From Nereocystis luetkeana (Eukaryota > Sar > Phaeophyceae > Laminariales > Laminariaceae), in NCBI GenBank assembly GCA_031213475.1, contig JARUPZ010000024.1, positions 1,302,001-1,366,000 of the forward strand: DNA of 64,000 bases. The letters run 5' to 3'. The notes under the pieces are model-generated. The model saw nothing but the letters and a program-made list of their open reading frames with translations. It ran no database searches and was not told where the DNA came from. Below, one piece after another: positions 12,301 through 22,731 of the stretch. Both the position numbers and the translations under genes were made by a program. Numbering within the stretch: the first letter of the stretch is position 1; each line of letters begins with the position of its first letter.

Positions 12301-12676
12301 CTTACGCGCGACAGACACAACCTGCCGGACCCACCCACACCGCCTCTAAAATAACGCCGACAATTGGTAGATGCACTTGCCACCAAGTATCCAAGCTACA
12401 TGAACGACGTGATCTTCGTATATTTTGTTTCTCTTTTGCTCGGCACCCTGCCAACCACCATCTTGTCGCCAACTTTTTGAAGCTCATCTAACGACCTTCT
12501 TCCGCACCGATTTTTTTTTTCTCGGTTCACAGTGCCGCCCTGTCGACGATGCGTGCGTGGACGGCTGGGGGCAGTGCGGTGGGTCGGACTGGGACGGAGC
12601 GACCTGCTGCAAAAACGGGGGGGTGTGCCTGGAAAGGAGCGAATCCTTCTTCCAGTGTGTCCCAGAGCTTCCGTAG
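285..12676 (+). CDS. Secreted AA15-like lytic polysaccharide monooxygenase with two C-terminal CBM1 modules (8 exons)
   Basis: Exons read by splice sites and matching phases: 285 to about 372 (putative), 507-631, 5456-5572, 6673-6961, 7660-7833, 8925-9337, 10453-10533, 12533-12676 (TAG stop). Roughly 475 residues. Exon 1 starts at ATG 285 and codes a hydrophobic Leu/Val signal peptide followed by ALLHG, a possible N-terminal copper-binding His. Exon 2 ends in HGICGDP, exons 3-4 join as VSTNHWGHLEFFIC (second His of the copper brace), and exon 5 ends in FWNCADIEI; these match the AA15/chitin-binding type-4 fold. Exon 6 is a Pro/Thr/Ser/acidic linker with PTPAPDSEDSE repeats. Exons 7 and 8 give two Cys-rich modules with QCGG...TCC, the CBM1 signature. 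All junctions from exon 2 onward are phase-consistent. Known role of the family: oxidative cleavage of chitin or cellulose outside the cell. The substrate is not predictable here. The exon 1/2 junction is unresolved because no good GT donor follows the His codon. Confidence 0.85.
1002..1075 (+). tRNA. tRNA-like pol III sequence, probably a pseudogene or SINE head
   Basis: TGGTAGGTGG resembles an A box. At about 1048-1064, GTGGG-TTCAAGT-CTCAC forms a five-pair T stem with a canonical TTCRANY loop (B box). A run of T follows at 1074-1078, as a pol III terminator would. The seven bases 3' of the T arm (CGAGTGC) have no clear partner 5' of the D arm, so a functional tRNA is unlikely. It may be the promoter head of an unseen SINE. 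Confidence 0.3.
1526..1627. mobile_element. MITE family A, copy 1 (Tc1/mariner-like)
   Basis: Terminal inverted repeats TTACGGGGG...CCGTAA flanked by TA on both sides. The inner sequence (TAGTTAATAGGACCAA...GTAAAAATGGTTAAATATA) is shared with seven other copies in the window. It carries an internal insertion of the ACCTGGTA motif. Too short to code for a transposase, so non-autonomous; the superfamily is inferred from the TA flanks only. Confidence 0.75.
1660..1800 (+). repeat. Dispersed (TTG)n-CTCACATTAACTC repeat with a duplicated GTCCGTGGTCGCAGGACAGG core
   Basis: Starts with a TTG run and CTCACATTAACTCACAATAC, then the core twice (about 1,690 and 1,758). Near-identical copies lie at 37,580-37,660 and 61,395-61,500. 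The edge sequence recalls the TTCACATTAA ends of the long inverted arms at 38.1 and 42.0 kb, so the families may be related. Confidence 0.6.
2040..2330 (+). repeat. A-rich low-complexity stretch
   Basis: Short repeated ATCGAAAATC units (about 2,030-2,060) are followed by a long poly-A tract (2,220-2,246) and Lys-codon-like AAG/AAA runs. Open frames here are Lys- or Phe/Ser-only and have no coding character. Confidence 0.6.
3749..3840. mobile_element. MITE family B, copy 1 (piggyBac-like)
   Basis: A 92 bp near-perfect palindrome with ends CCTCTTTTAGGACCGCAGTC and GGACTGCGGTTCTAAAGGGG, flanked by the direct duplication TTAT (3,745-3,748 and 3,841-3,844). Other copies have TTAA. Termini starting CCY/CCC with TTAA duplications are typical of piggyBac elements. 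No coding capacity. Confidence 0.8.
4017..4035 (+). repeat. Poly-C run (19 C)
   Basis: An uninterrupted C homopolymer in the first long intron. Long G/C homopolymers recur across the window. Confidence 0.9.
4608..4755 (+). repeat. Dispersed repeat E, copy 1
   Basis: This 148 bp stretch (from GACAAGCCGAAAGTTG to GGCAAGAGAAATAATGATAA) recurs in inverse orientation at 11,123-11,268, both inside introns of the same gene. A short piece (CATTGTCGGATGGCAAGC) is also at about 2,856. No terminal structure was recognised. Confidence 0.7.
4864..5420 (+). repeat. Poly-C-tailed dispersed repeat F, two tandem copies
   Basis: Two copies (about 4,864-5,092 and 5,105-5,415) begin near CCGCCTC..AAGCGGTTCTTAG and run through GCGCTTGGTGCAAGCAATG, CCCCGACGTGC and GGTCATACGACTACGGCCAT. 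They end in GAGTACACCCCCC. The second has an internal duplication of the CCGGCAT-GTAGG block. Other copies or parts: 6,260-6,466, 52,890-52,992, 58,770-58,990 (minus), with weaker relatives at 10,316-10,400, 11,640-11,712, 14,372-14,500 and 21,985-22,070. Confidence 0.75.
6260..6466 (+). repeat. Repeat F, third copy with poly-C tail
   Basis: Shares CATGCGAATCGCCCTACACC, GCTTGGTGCAAGCAATGTC and GGTCATACGACTACG-like blocks with the copies at 4.9-5.4 kb. It ends ATGACATGAGTA followed by 13 C. It lies in the intron between exons 3 and 4 of the monooxygenase gene. Confidence 0.75.
8311..8431 (+). repeat. Minisatellite, about 21 bp unit
   Basis: Five to six imperfect units of the type ACGCAGCAGACATACTGCAA lie in tandem inside the intron before the linker exon. 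Units differ at a few positions, so the array is old or under slippage. Confidence 0.8.
10600..10850 (+). repeat. Tandem repeat, about 45-50 bp unit
   Basis: Five diverged units share CCCGCTGAGGTTTCGTTAGG followed by a T-rich spacer. The array fills the start of the intron between the two CBM1 exons. Confidence 0.75.
11123..11268 (-). repeat. Dispersed repeat E, inverted copy
   Basis: Reverse-complement match to 4,608-4,755, including the CTTGCCATCCGACAATGTGC end. Both copies sit in introns of the monooxygenase gene about 6.4 kb apart, so the pre-mRNA could form a long-range hairpin. Confidence 0.7.
11780..12360 (+). repeat. Diverged tandem repeat in the last intron
   Basis: Four related blocks (at about 11,808, 11,925, 12,103 and 12,345) share CCACNCCTCTANAA-AGCGCTRACT followed by a pyrimidine tract and a GTGCACGACAGCCTACC-like stretch. 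Spacing grows from about 120 to 240 bp, suggesting indels after amplification. Each block has a pyrimidine run before CAG and so resembles a splice acceptor. Confidence 0.55.
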
Positions 12677-15600
12677 GGAGTTGCAACAGTGCTGCATTTT
12701 TTGCCGAGCGGGGTGTGGTGCCACGGGCCCCCCCACCTAGGGTTGGAGTTAGCGGAGAAGAACTTTACCGAGAGTGAAAAGATAGCGAGCTTAGTACAGG
12801 GCTGTAGAAATGCCCAGAAAAACTTCGAAGATTTTCCACTAGAAGGATCGTAGCAATAGCATTAGCATAGGGCTAGATGAGGCCAAACATCTTCGTCGAA
12901 GAATTATCACTAAAAGGATAGTTATCACTAAAAGGATAGCAATACGTAGTACAGGTCCACGAAGTTGTTCAATTTCGATCTTCTCCTGTGGCGGAGGCGA
13001 TGGGCGCACGCACGCACGCACGCGCCCGCCTGGCCAGGTTGGCTTGTCGGTAAGAGGCTCAAAAAGCGCGAGGTATTCTAGACTGAGTGGGCACAGCGGG
13101 CGCACACACCCAATCGCTATTGTGGGTATCTATCCCATGAGAGAGTCGCAGGGCGCAATCAGGTGCATTTGTATGGTGTTGGTTCCAGTTACCATATACA
13201 ATTATTATTCGGTGCCATGAGAACCGGCCGGCAGGACAAGAGACCGGACGGACGCGACGTTAAGATTTATTTTAGTCGCTTCTTGCTTCCCGCACGTGTT
13301 TTTTTTTATGTGTCTGTTTCTGCTTCTGCAAAAAAAAAAATCGGGCAATTGTTGGCCCTCCTGTCAGGCGGTTTGGTAATTTTTCGTCCGGTATTGTTGG
13401 TGTTGTTGTCTAAAGGGCAGTATGTTTTTATATCAAAACATCTCTTATAATTTCGGTCAGAGATATACTGCAATGTAGATGAAAGTGTGGTGTGTCGTTG
13501 AGTTCTTATACGCACGTGTTCGTTGGTGCTACGTGATTGGTTACACCTCTGTTCTACTGGCACTCTCCCACTAGCGTGGCGTTATTGCAGTGTTGTAGTT
13601 GTGGGCCTGAGAGGATGGACCTACAGTAGGAGCTTAAGCATCTTTCGAGTTTCTGCACGCCGCCCTGCTCCACGTTAGGTGGCACCCATTTTTGTCTGTT
13701 CTTGATGGCGTGTGCATGGTATTCTACATTTATCAACTGATATCCAAAGTAAGGTAGCCCGCATTTCCAAGTATTGGTGATGTGATGTGTGCATGTTTTT
13801 TTCCATTGGTTGCTACTTGCAGTAGCAGCCTGGAGCGTGGGTACACTTGCGGTCGTCCAAGGTTGCGCGATCGCACCAGGTGTGACCTAGCGGCTCTGAA
13901 GGCTACCCTCTTGTTCCCCTAGTGTAGTGATGTGCCGGCGTAGCATGCCGGGTTGGCGTGAAGGTAGGTGTAGTAGCTGTAAATTCATGGCGCTGAGATT
14001 CTTGGGATTTTTTTAGTTGGGTGAGGTGAAAAAGGAGTTTTTTCTTCTCCCATACATGCAACGCCACGAGCATTTATGGGACTCCAAATGTCGTATACTG
14101 AGCTTCAGCAATAGGGAGTGTCTAGGGTATGTTCAGGACCGTTCTTTTGAGAGGGTTTTTTTTTTTTTTTTTGTGTTCCACATTCTCTCGATTTGTGAAA
14201 TGTGTATCAAGATACGGAGGCGTTCTGTCACAAGTTTTTATTTTGAGCAAAGAAAAGATAAGCGTCTAAGGGTACGGTAGTGGGATCAATACCACGAGTG
14301 CATTATCCAAATAATGTATTATGCTATGGCGGAGACGGGTGTTATGTACCAGTATGGAATAAGGGGTGACCAGGCAGACGTTGCTCGCTTGCACCAAGCG
14401 CACTCGAAGCGAAACGAGGGGAGTTGAGCGAGTCGATTGAAGGGGTGAGCTACGTCCTACTAATACTAAGAACCGCCCGTGAGGCGGACGTTCGTCTTGG
14501 GTGTGGATGATAGCCTCGAATTAATGGATTTTATTTTCCGATGCTGAGGGGGGCGGTATTATTGTGGTGCTATGTGCGCCCTTTGGTAGGGTAAACCCGC
14601 GGGCATCCCGCAGTGTATACCACCACCACCCTGATGAACACAATCAGGAATTGTCCTGCGGACCTTGCCCTCCTGCGGCAGGTTTTGTAGATACCAACGT
14701 GTTCCCGGTTGTGGTGATCGTGTGGATATTACGCTGTCGGATAAAATTACATTGCTTTTCGATGGACGGTAATCAATTACAGGGGGGGGGGGCGTGGTAT
14801 CTATACCTGTGGGAAATATATTCCCAAAGGAGTGGGCGGGGGTCGCCAACGATTCCCCCTGCGTTTGGTGGTCGATGGTGGTGTTGTACTACAACGCCCG
14901 CCCCATGTGACATTTTTGAACGTTCGCGGTAATAGTCGAGAGATACGTACACCTGGTGTAATTAAAACATGCAACAGCATAAGCCCGTGGATGAGAGAGG
15001 GCCTATAAATGCTAAGAACGGCAGGCTTACACGCTTTGGGGGACGATGAACAAGGTTGAAGTCAGAAATCGTGCCCAGCTGCGAGCGCAAGTCTTACGCA
15101 TGTTCGAGGTTGCTGTTCGAGGTTGCTGAGGGTTGGTTGGTGTCGCAGTAGGGTTTTAAGTTTGAAGCCTTGCTCGGTAGGATAGATGCTTCTCGTTGCC
15201 GTGTGTTTATGTACACTGTATGCAACTCGTCTAGCTCATATACTTAGCGTAGGTTTTGTATGGGTCCTTTGTTGTCGGTGCGGTTGTCGTGTGGATGTGA
15301 GATGAAACCTTCTCTCGCGCGATCCAATGCTCAAGTTGGTGGCCCTCGCTGTTGACGATGCCGTTGGTTGTGTGGACGTGAAAAATATGTGTCGCGAAAT
15401 TGGCGAGAGGATGGTTATTAGTCGCCTGGGTGGAGAGAAGGGACGGCCAACGTAGTTCGCACGGCTGCTCAGACAGAGCGGCGGCGGTTCGGTGTCTTGG
15501 TACACACCAGGAGGTGTCATAGGAACGGTCTCGCCAAGCTTACGCTGTAAATTATGGTACGTTTTTGCACCTGTCTCCCCACAACTATTTTCTATGTTTT

Positions 15601-15870
15601 GTTAAGTTTTAGTCGTCTTCGCGGCGTTTTTCGAGACGATGATGCATGAAACTAAACAACGGAAAGCTTCGAATGCACCTTCGCCCGTGTGAACTAGTCT
15701 GCACTGTATATCCATACAAAAACCGGCCAGAAGATAGTGCACACGTGAATACGCTAAAGGTGCACTAAAGGTAGGCTAGCGGCCCCGTGAGGGTTGTATG
15801 TAACTCCACTATAAATCGATTTACTTCCATACTACTACTATAGGTGCATCGCTGCGTGTTTACACTCGCT
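12677..15870. other. Intergenic stretch without a convincing gene
   Basis: Contains short direct repeats (AAAAGGATAG, 12,900-12,945), a CGCA run (13,010-13,024), T-rich runs and a minus-strand relative of repeat F at 14,372-14,500. I found no run of exons with matching phases and donors. Confidence 0.5.
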
Positions 15871-15880
15871 CCGTTGTCAC

Positions 15881-15957
15881 GTAAGGGATACCCAGCCTGG
15901 GAAATGGTCTCAGGCACGTAAGGATACCCACCCTGGGAAATGGTCTCAGGGAGTGGG
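15881..15957 (+). repeat. 38 bp tandem duplication
   Basis: Two copies of ACGTAAGGATACCCA-CCTGGGAAATGGTCTCAGG lie side by side with only a few differences. Confidence 0.8.
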
Positions 15958-16312
15958 CCGCCTTGTGTGGTATACGGTACACAGCGCAGGCACATCCTGT
16001 CAAGCTCTGACCAGCGCACCAGAAAGAATCTTGAACAAGAACACGCGAAGGGAAGTCTTAGCTTGTGCACATACATGCCGGGTCCGCGTTTATGAACAGA
16101 CTCGGGTTTTTCGCAGAACCCTGCTTCTCCTTCGGCACAATAAGTCTACACGTGGACAAGCTGGTTATCACACGCGGGCAGTTCTCCGTGTTCTGCTACA
16201 GGCTCAGTGTATGGCCTAGTGTTCACTGAGTGTGCCATGGAGTGTAGCTAACATGAATACCGCCAGTCGATGCTCTAGATGTGAGATGGACCCTGAATCC
16301 TTATCATCCCGC

Positions 16313-16475
16313 AGTAACCGTGTCTTTCGATCCACCACACAATGCCACGCTGCTGCTGTCGAAGTGGACTTTCCAGCCACACAAACGCCAAAATAATTTT
16401 AATACAACAAGCAACATATTATTCTCGAACGGTTCCCGATCTCTACTACGATTCTTTTTTTCTGTACTGCGTCAA
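16313..16475 (+). CDS. Possible exon of unknown gene
   Basis: Follows a pyrimidine tract and CCCGCAG acceptor and ends before GTGAGG. It is open in one frame (TVSFDPPHNATLLLSKW near the start). A further open stretch (16,708-16,850, starting IGDYVEGVCTEHG after TGTGCAG) would continue in phase 0. No domain was recognised and no start or stop exon was found. Composition is only mildly coding-like. Confidence 0.25.
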
Positions 16476-17149
16476 GTGAGGGGGCAGCGTCTATACATCA
16501 AAATGCCAAGACGCAACAAGTCGTCGAGTGTTGGGAATTTGAAAAGGCTGGATGAACGAACCCCACCAACGCATAACAGTAGAAGCCCAGGTCGCACGCA
16601 CAGACACTTCGGGCGAGACGAAGCCTCAGTCTGAATACGTACGTACGTAGTCAGAGCAAAAAGAAGACCTGGATAGATAGAGGCCGCTTATCTGAAAAAC
16701 TGTGCAGATTGGCGACTATGTGGAGGGTGTATGTACAGAGCATGGCGTAGCTCAAAAAACAAATGTTGAAATACACTCGACCTCAGTCCCTCACCCTATT
16801 AGCCCCTCTTCCGTCTCGGAGATTTCTCGGGAATGGAGATGTCATGAGGTGTCAGTGCGGACAATCAACTTTTTTGTCGCAGAAGCTGGACTAGTCGCAA
16901 ACACTGCACAATCAGTAGGAAAGAGCCATCAGATACCTGGGATATTCTTTTTTCGTAGTCCACCGCAGTGTCAACCCGAAGTTCTCAGATTGGACACCAT
17001 GTTACAAACTCAAAGCGGATGTGTGCTACCGTATATAAGCAATTTTCACATGTCACCAGACAGCTTTGGCGGACTTTAATTGCTCGCCGCGCGATGTATA
17101 GGAAACCCCTATTCTGGTAGGCTCTGGGTACTGGAGACAACTTTTGTGA

Positions 17150-17590
17150 GAATCCTCGGCAGACATCAATTGATAAAACCAACGACTCCGTCACGAAATC
17201 TAAACGGAACGCGCTGGTTAGGGTCTCCGACCCACCTTAGTGTCGCAGTGCTCACACCTCGGTTGGTGGTATCTGGTGAGGGCTGGCCAGGCGACTGATT
17301 TTTTTAAAAGTGGGCAAATCTGTAGAAAACAGATGATGAAAACCTCGACTCCTCTCCGATGGCAAGAAATAGACTTTTTTCAGGTGTGACATCGATCGAC
17401 AAACCCAACGACTGCGTCATGAACTCTGAACGAAGCGCGTTGGTAAGGGGCTCCGACCCACGCTGGTGTCACAGCGCTCACACCTCGGTCGGTGACATGT
17501 GGCGTGGGCACATTTGGCAGCTAGTGTGTAGAAAACAGACGACAAAAACTCTCAACCCCTCTGCAATTGCACAAAACAGAACATTTTGAA
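17150..17590 (+). repeat. Tandem duplication, about 230 bp unit
   Basis: Two diverged units (about 17,160-17,375 and 17,390-17,590). Each has GACATC.ATYGA.AAA.CCAACGACT.CGTCA, GCGCTCACACCTCGGT and GTAGAAAACAGA in the same order. No open frame is conserved between them. Confidence 0.75.
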
Positions 17591-19232
17591 AATTTGGACG
17601 AAGAGAGTAGGACGCCTCGGTCAACTCCTTGCTCCCTAGACCACGGGTTTCAACAATACCTTCAAGGCCATCATATGAACTCATTGGCCTTGCCCGATAC
17701 GAAGCGCGTTGGCCGTGGGTATGTCGAGATCGAAAGTCAATCGTCGCGTGACTGCGCGTGTGAGAGCTGCGAGCTGTGTCTTGTCCTTGTGTGCGGCATG
17801 ATTTCGCGTTTCGCGTTTATACAGCGATTTGATTGGTACATAGCGTGCGTGGCTCGCGTTAATACAGCGACTAGATCGGTGGAAAGCTGGCGTGAGACCG
17901 TCCCGTGCTATTTTAGACTTGCCGCTAGATCTGATACATCGATAGAATCTAAATTTGATGAGGTTCCCCGATCAAGAAGTTCTTGCCTCGCCCAAGCTAG
18001 GCCCGCTGCGTGTTCATCCCATACCGTATAACACGCGAGACAGCACACCCCACGGGACGGATTTCCGAGACGAGCTTCCTCCAAAGCAGGGGATTATTTC
18101 CATACTCCATGCGAAGTATATATGGACCTCATCGCTCGGCGTTTTTGCACCTTCCCCACTGTCAAGAAAATCAGCTTCAATGTTCTTCCGAGGGGGCGTG
18201 ATATCATGCGTGGTATACCCACAGTCGGTAACTAACGAGTAAGATATTGCAAGGCACACATCGGGTCCAAACCATGTTGGGCAGCTCCTGAGGCAACGAG
18301 CCCCGTCAACGACAATCGGTTTCGGGCTCAAAAGTGCAACCCCTAATTGCAACCCCTTGCGTACCGTATAGCGCGGCTCACTGCGCGTGCATACACTCAT
18401 AATTTGGAGGTCACCCTCGTCGTGCGGGTATATGCCACGGGCAAAATAATACCATCATGCTCAGAACACAAATATCATTCAGCTTCATTTTACGGTAGTT
18501 CGCTGCTGCAATGAAATATGGTACCCAAGGCTAGCCTCCACTACGCTATTCACTCCGAAGCTTGCCGAGTTCGTGCACAGACTGCTGCATGCGTCAGCGT
18601 AGTTCATACGTAGCAGTCTAGGGGTCCCACGTCTGGGTCATCCTATCTCCTCAAGGTCAGAGAGTCATCTGCTTACAGCGCTACCAAGCGCGAACGCGAC
18701 GTGAGACAAAAGCGTCCGAAGGGGCTACTAACTTCTTGCTTGAATGCGCAGGAAGCCTTGGTGCCTCGGGTTCGGTACAGCGTTGCCCCCCGGTTCCCTA
18801 CCGGCCACGCCTTAACCGGAAACCCTGCTTGAACCCACTGAGAAAAAGTAGAACACCATCATCGTGGCACTGCTGCGCGAAACAAAAGAAAAGCTTGCCT
18901 TGTCGGCACGGTAGGTTCGGTACCCATTACTTCTGGGGGAGAACTCTTCCGCGAAGCAAAACACACACGCATATGTTCCATGTACCGTTTCCTTCTTTAC
19001 GCACCAAGCTGGAAGAAACAGCGGAGGCCGTACGCAGAGTCCACCGTGTCTTCTCCATGAAGGCACAAACAAAAATAAATAAGGTATCTTGCGTTGCGCC
19101 GGATGAGCCCGGCTGATTGCTACAGCTGGCTGCGTTACGATGCAGCCGGCGAAAAACATTCAGTACTTTACCACTGCTGTACCACCGCTGTGTAACGAAC
19201 GGAGGTGTGACCCCCCGGGGTGTGACTCGTGA

Positions 19233-19234
<2 letters not shown>

Positions 19235-19266
<32 letters not shown>
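19235..19266 (+). repeat. Poly-C run (32 C)
   Basis: An uninterrupted C homopolymer, matched 1 kb downstream by a poly-G run at 20,267-20,300. The true length is uncertain because of sequencing slippage. Confidence 0.9.
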
Positions 19267-19270
<4 letters not shown>

Positions 19271-19934
19271 CTAAGAGGACGAGAGTACAGCCTGGATTGA
19301 ACTGCCTGAAGCGTGTGACCTATAGTTCGTGCTGTTCCTAACTGAAGCAGTGCAGCAAGCATCGACCCGGCCACTCTCCCTCTTGTCACAACCGATGGAA
19401 AGTAAATCGGCCTCTCGCCCTCTTCTCATAGGCTACAGAAAACAGTACCTGGTATACCGTACGGAGCCCCTCGCGTTGTCGGTGTCAAACGGCTGGACCG
19501 ACTTACAAAAGAAACGTCACAGCTGGCGTTTCTGAAATAAGACAAAAAATGCTTCCTGATACGATAGGATACAACACCAAAAAGAAACGGCAACAGACAA
19601 ACGACAGTAAAGAGTGGATGCAATTCCCGCTTCAAGAACCAGTGCGTAATAGGCCTTGCACTACAGGCTAAACAACGAGAGCGAACAAACAGGCGAAACA
19701 GCGAGAACAAAAACGCCCCTCCGTTCTTCCTTCCCAAAGACAAAATTACAGCTGGGCACCATACCGACGGCCAGCCTCGAGCTCCTGAACGAAGCACGTC
19801 ACCATTTTCTCTAAACCCGCCACCCATGTAGGATGGCCACTTAAAAGACACGAACAGCCAACAACCTACCTGCTCCGTCACTGCTGCTCTGCTGCTGCGG
19901 CAGCTACTGCCGCCACAGTTGCTGGTGCTTGCAG

Positions 19935-20263
19935 ACTGCAAGAATAACTCAAGGTTTCTTTTGTCCAGCTACCCGGGCTCGAGCCTGACATCGGTCCCCT
20001 CCTCCGTCAGCGTCCCCTTCTCCGTCCGGTGTGATACATGCGCCAGAGGAGGTAATACAACTAATCTACGAGCGGGCTTGGGGCACCTCAACCTCGAGGG
20101 TGGGAGCTTTGACGGAACGCTTGACCCCGGGGCTTCAAACCCCATATATACTACGGCAGCAGCCATTGAACGCACCGGTTGCAACTTCGAACCCCTCAGT
20201 GAGTAGGAGCCTGTGTCTACATGCGAAATTCAACGGCTGCCCGCCATTGTGGGCAAAGCAATA

Positions 20264-20302
<39 letters not shown>

Positions 20303-22731
20303 CTCAAAGAAGCATGGCGCCGATGAGAGTAAGCCAACTAGGGGGGCATATTCTCAGAACCATGGCCTCGTCGTCAAACGCCGAAACACCCCATCTCATG
20401 TTACACTACAACTTCTAGGGCTCGGTACTGGGTCGGTATCTACTGGAAGTACATTGTTCCTGGCACTACATATCTTGGCTGAGGGAGGTGCCGAGATTCC
20501 AGGATCCTGGTAACTTATTTACGCCCCATTACAACGCCTCTTCGCCGCGATCAAAATCCGGTCGGATCCACGATTCTGGCTGCTGACGCAGTCAGGAATC
20601 TTGCTGCTGGCCAGATTCACGAGTACCTAGCCCTAGTAATTCCAAACAGAGTCCCGTAATTGCTGAAGAGAGAGAATATAACAAGAAGGCGCCATAAAAT
20701 AGCGCTTAACCGGGAACGCAAACCCCTCAATGCCATAGGCAGGCGAGTCAAGCACAACTGAGACCTCCGACACGGCCGCTCCCGCACCCCAGCAACCACC
20801 AGAGTGGGTAGCCTTAGTGCACTGTCACTGCTTTGCTTGGGGAACGCGAGAGCTCCCCCCCCCGGATCCCCCACCCCCCTCTGAGTAGCCTGTCCAACTT
20901 CCGTATCAACCGTGTTGCCATCATACATCAACAGCTAAGGTGGTATCCAAAAATAAAACCAATTTCGCGGCTCACCACCAACGCCAAGGACAGCCGCGCA
21001 CAGGGGCGATGACGGGCCTCGAGGGAGAGGCGAATACTAGCGGCGGAACACCGACCGCACACAACGATTTGCAACGGCTCGTGCAGTGCAACCAAATATA
21101 ATGTTGGCATCGTGAATGCAAGTCATGTACGTGCCATACGGCGGGGGGCATTCGCGTGCGTGTATTGTAGGCGAGCACGCCGTGCCGTGCTTTAGACAGC
21201 TCCACGGCTCAACCTCCAGCAGGCATTGTCCTATCTCCGCCGAATACATCACCACTCCACAAAGCCCTCGCTCACACACAGCGGGTGGGGTGTTCACGGG
21301 AGAAACGCTCCTTCTGTCCTCCAATACCACAAAATCTGCCTACGCTGTTCTCCTGTAACCCGTTGCAAAGACGGAAAAACATGGATTTCGCGGAAGAAAC
21401 ACCTCCTGCCCTCCCTCAACTCCCCAGAACCTCCCTCACGCTGTTCTCGTACAACCCCGTCACAAAGGCCCTAAAGCATCGTCCTTGCGCGCCATACAGC
21501 ACAAGCGCATCCCATCGTTCAATAAATAAGGTGAGTGAGCGCGAGATGCGATGGGTTAGCACTCGCGCCGCATGGTAGCCCTCGCCCCCACTATTTCCGC
21601 TGATAAAAACCCTGCCAATACCACACATATTTACATTCGAGCCGACAAGACTTCGCTGAGTGTTCAAGTTTTTGTTCCTGACACTACGGCCACCTTCTCT
21701 TTAAATGTCCCCACCGTACGTCGCGGTTCTGGGCGGTTATCTGCCTCGGTGGGAATTCCGGGGGGGTGTATTAAAAACAGCCCCCATGCAAGAGATCGGT
21801 TTTTGTGGGCAGCCGCATTTTACCTGCCGGGCGAGGTTTCGAATCATTAACTGTGAAGCGGCTGCCCCCGCCGCAGCGCCCTTATCTGAATAGACTTATC
21901 ATTATTAGCCGGGGGGTGGCCTTTGCACCCCCTCCCCTTCAAGCAACGTAATGACCGCCCAAAAGTTGGAGGTGTCTCAAATAGTCCTCGTCTCGAAAGG
22001 GATGCGTGGTCAATGGTCAAATGACTAAGGCACGCAACAAATGAGTACGCCCCCCCCCGCCTCCCCCCCCTTCAAGCTCCTCCACGCGTTGCATGTTGAG
22101 CACCTGCCGTTCACACAACCCAAGTGCGACCCACTCCTTTCCTGCTAAAGGTGTCAGTCATGAAATGTCGCCCGTTTATTCTTTATTAAAAGAAATCTGT
22201 AGACGCAGCCCTCACTAGCGAGGCGCCGTTGACACTCCGCTGTTGTTCACTGGTGCTATTATCGTTGCTTCCACCGCGGGTGGGCGCCCGTCGGGCGTCG
22301 TCGGTCTCTGTGAACCGCCTGCTGCTGCTGCTGCGACCATTTCCGGCATAGACGCCCCTGCTGAAAGCGCGAAGGAAACGGGGACCATCGTCTTATTGTT
22401 GCTCCAACCGGAGTGGATGAGTGAAGGTAGGAAAATTTGGTGTTTGTGGAGCGGTGTTAAATCTTAATATATACGATGCGAGGCATGTTTGGCTAGGGGG
22501 TATGCATTAGAGAGAGAGAGTACGATTGAAGCTGAACTTGCAGGCGGGGAGTATTTTCGATGGCAAGCACGGGGCACAAAAGACGCGAGGCAGCTGCAAC
22601 AGGGCGGTAATTGCCGTGTTTTGGTTTTTGTCCGTTGTGAGACGGACACCACCTCCAGGGACGAGTGTAACCAAGCCGTAGCTTCGGCAGGATGTTTAGC
22701 GCCAAACATCCGAGCGAACCGCGAAGTCTAG
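19935..22731 (+). CDS. Secreted-looking protein of unknown function (5' end missing)
   Basis: Four exons with fully consistent phases: 19935-20198 (enters in phase 1, leaves in phase 1 before gtgagt), 21579-21715 (leaves in phase 0 before gtacgt), 22219-22426 (leaves in phase 1 before gtagga), 22511-22731 (TAG stop). They code about 270 residues. The first exon holds CKNNS, RCDTCARGGNTT and TGCNFEPL, so paired Cys and N-glycosylation sequons. The third has an Ala-rich PPAAAAATISG segment. The last has CRVLVFVRCETD and DECNQAVASAGC, again with spaced Cys. This points to an extracellular or lumenal protein, but I recognise no family. A start exon was not found; the frame before 19,935 is closed. 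It converges with a minus-strand gene ending at 23,231. Confidence 0.55.
20267..20300 (+). repeat. Poly-G run (34 G) in an intron
   Basis: An uninterrupted G homopolymer just after the first exon of the gene at 19.9-22.7 kb. Together with the C run at 19,235 it makes an inverted pair about 1 kb apart. Confidence 0.9.
21300..21465 (+). repeat. About 85 bp diverged tandem duplication
   Basis: GAAACGCTCCTTCTGTCCTCC...TACGCTGTTCTCCTGTAACCC and GAAACACCTCCTGCCCTCCC...CACGCTGTTCTCGTACAACCC are clearly related. A GTGAGT donor-like site follows at 21,531, but the phases do not fit the neighbouring exons. Confidence 0.5.
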
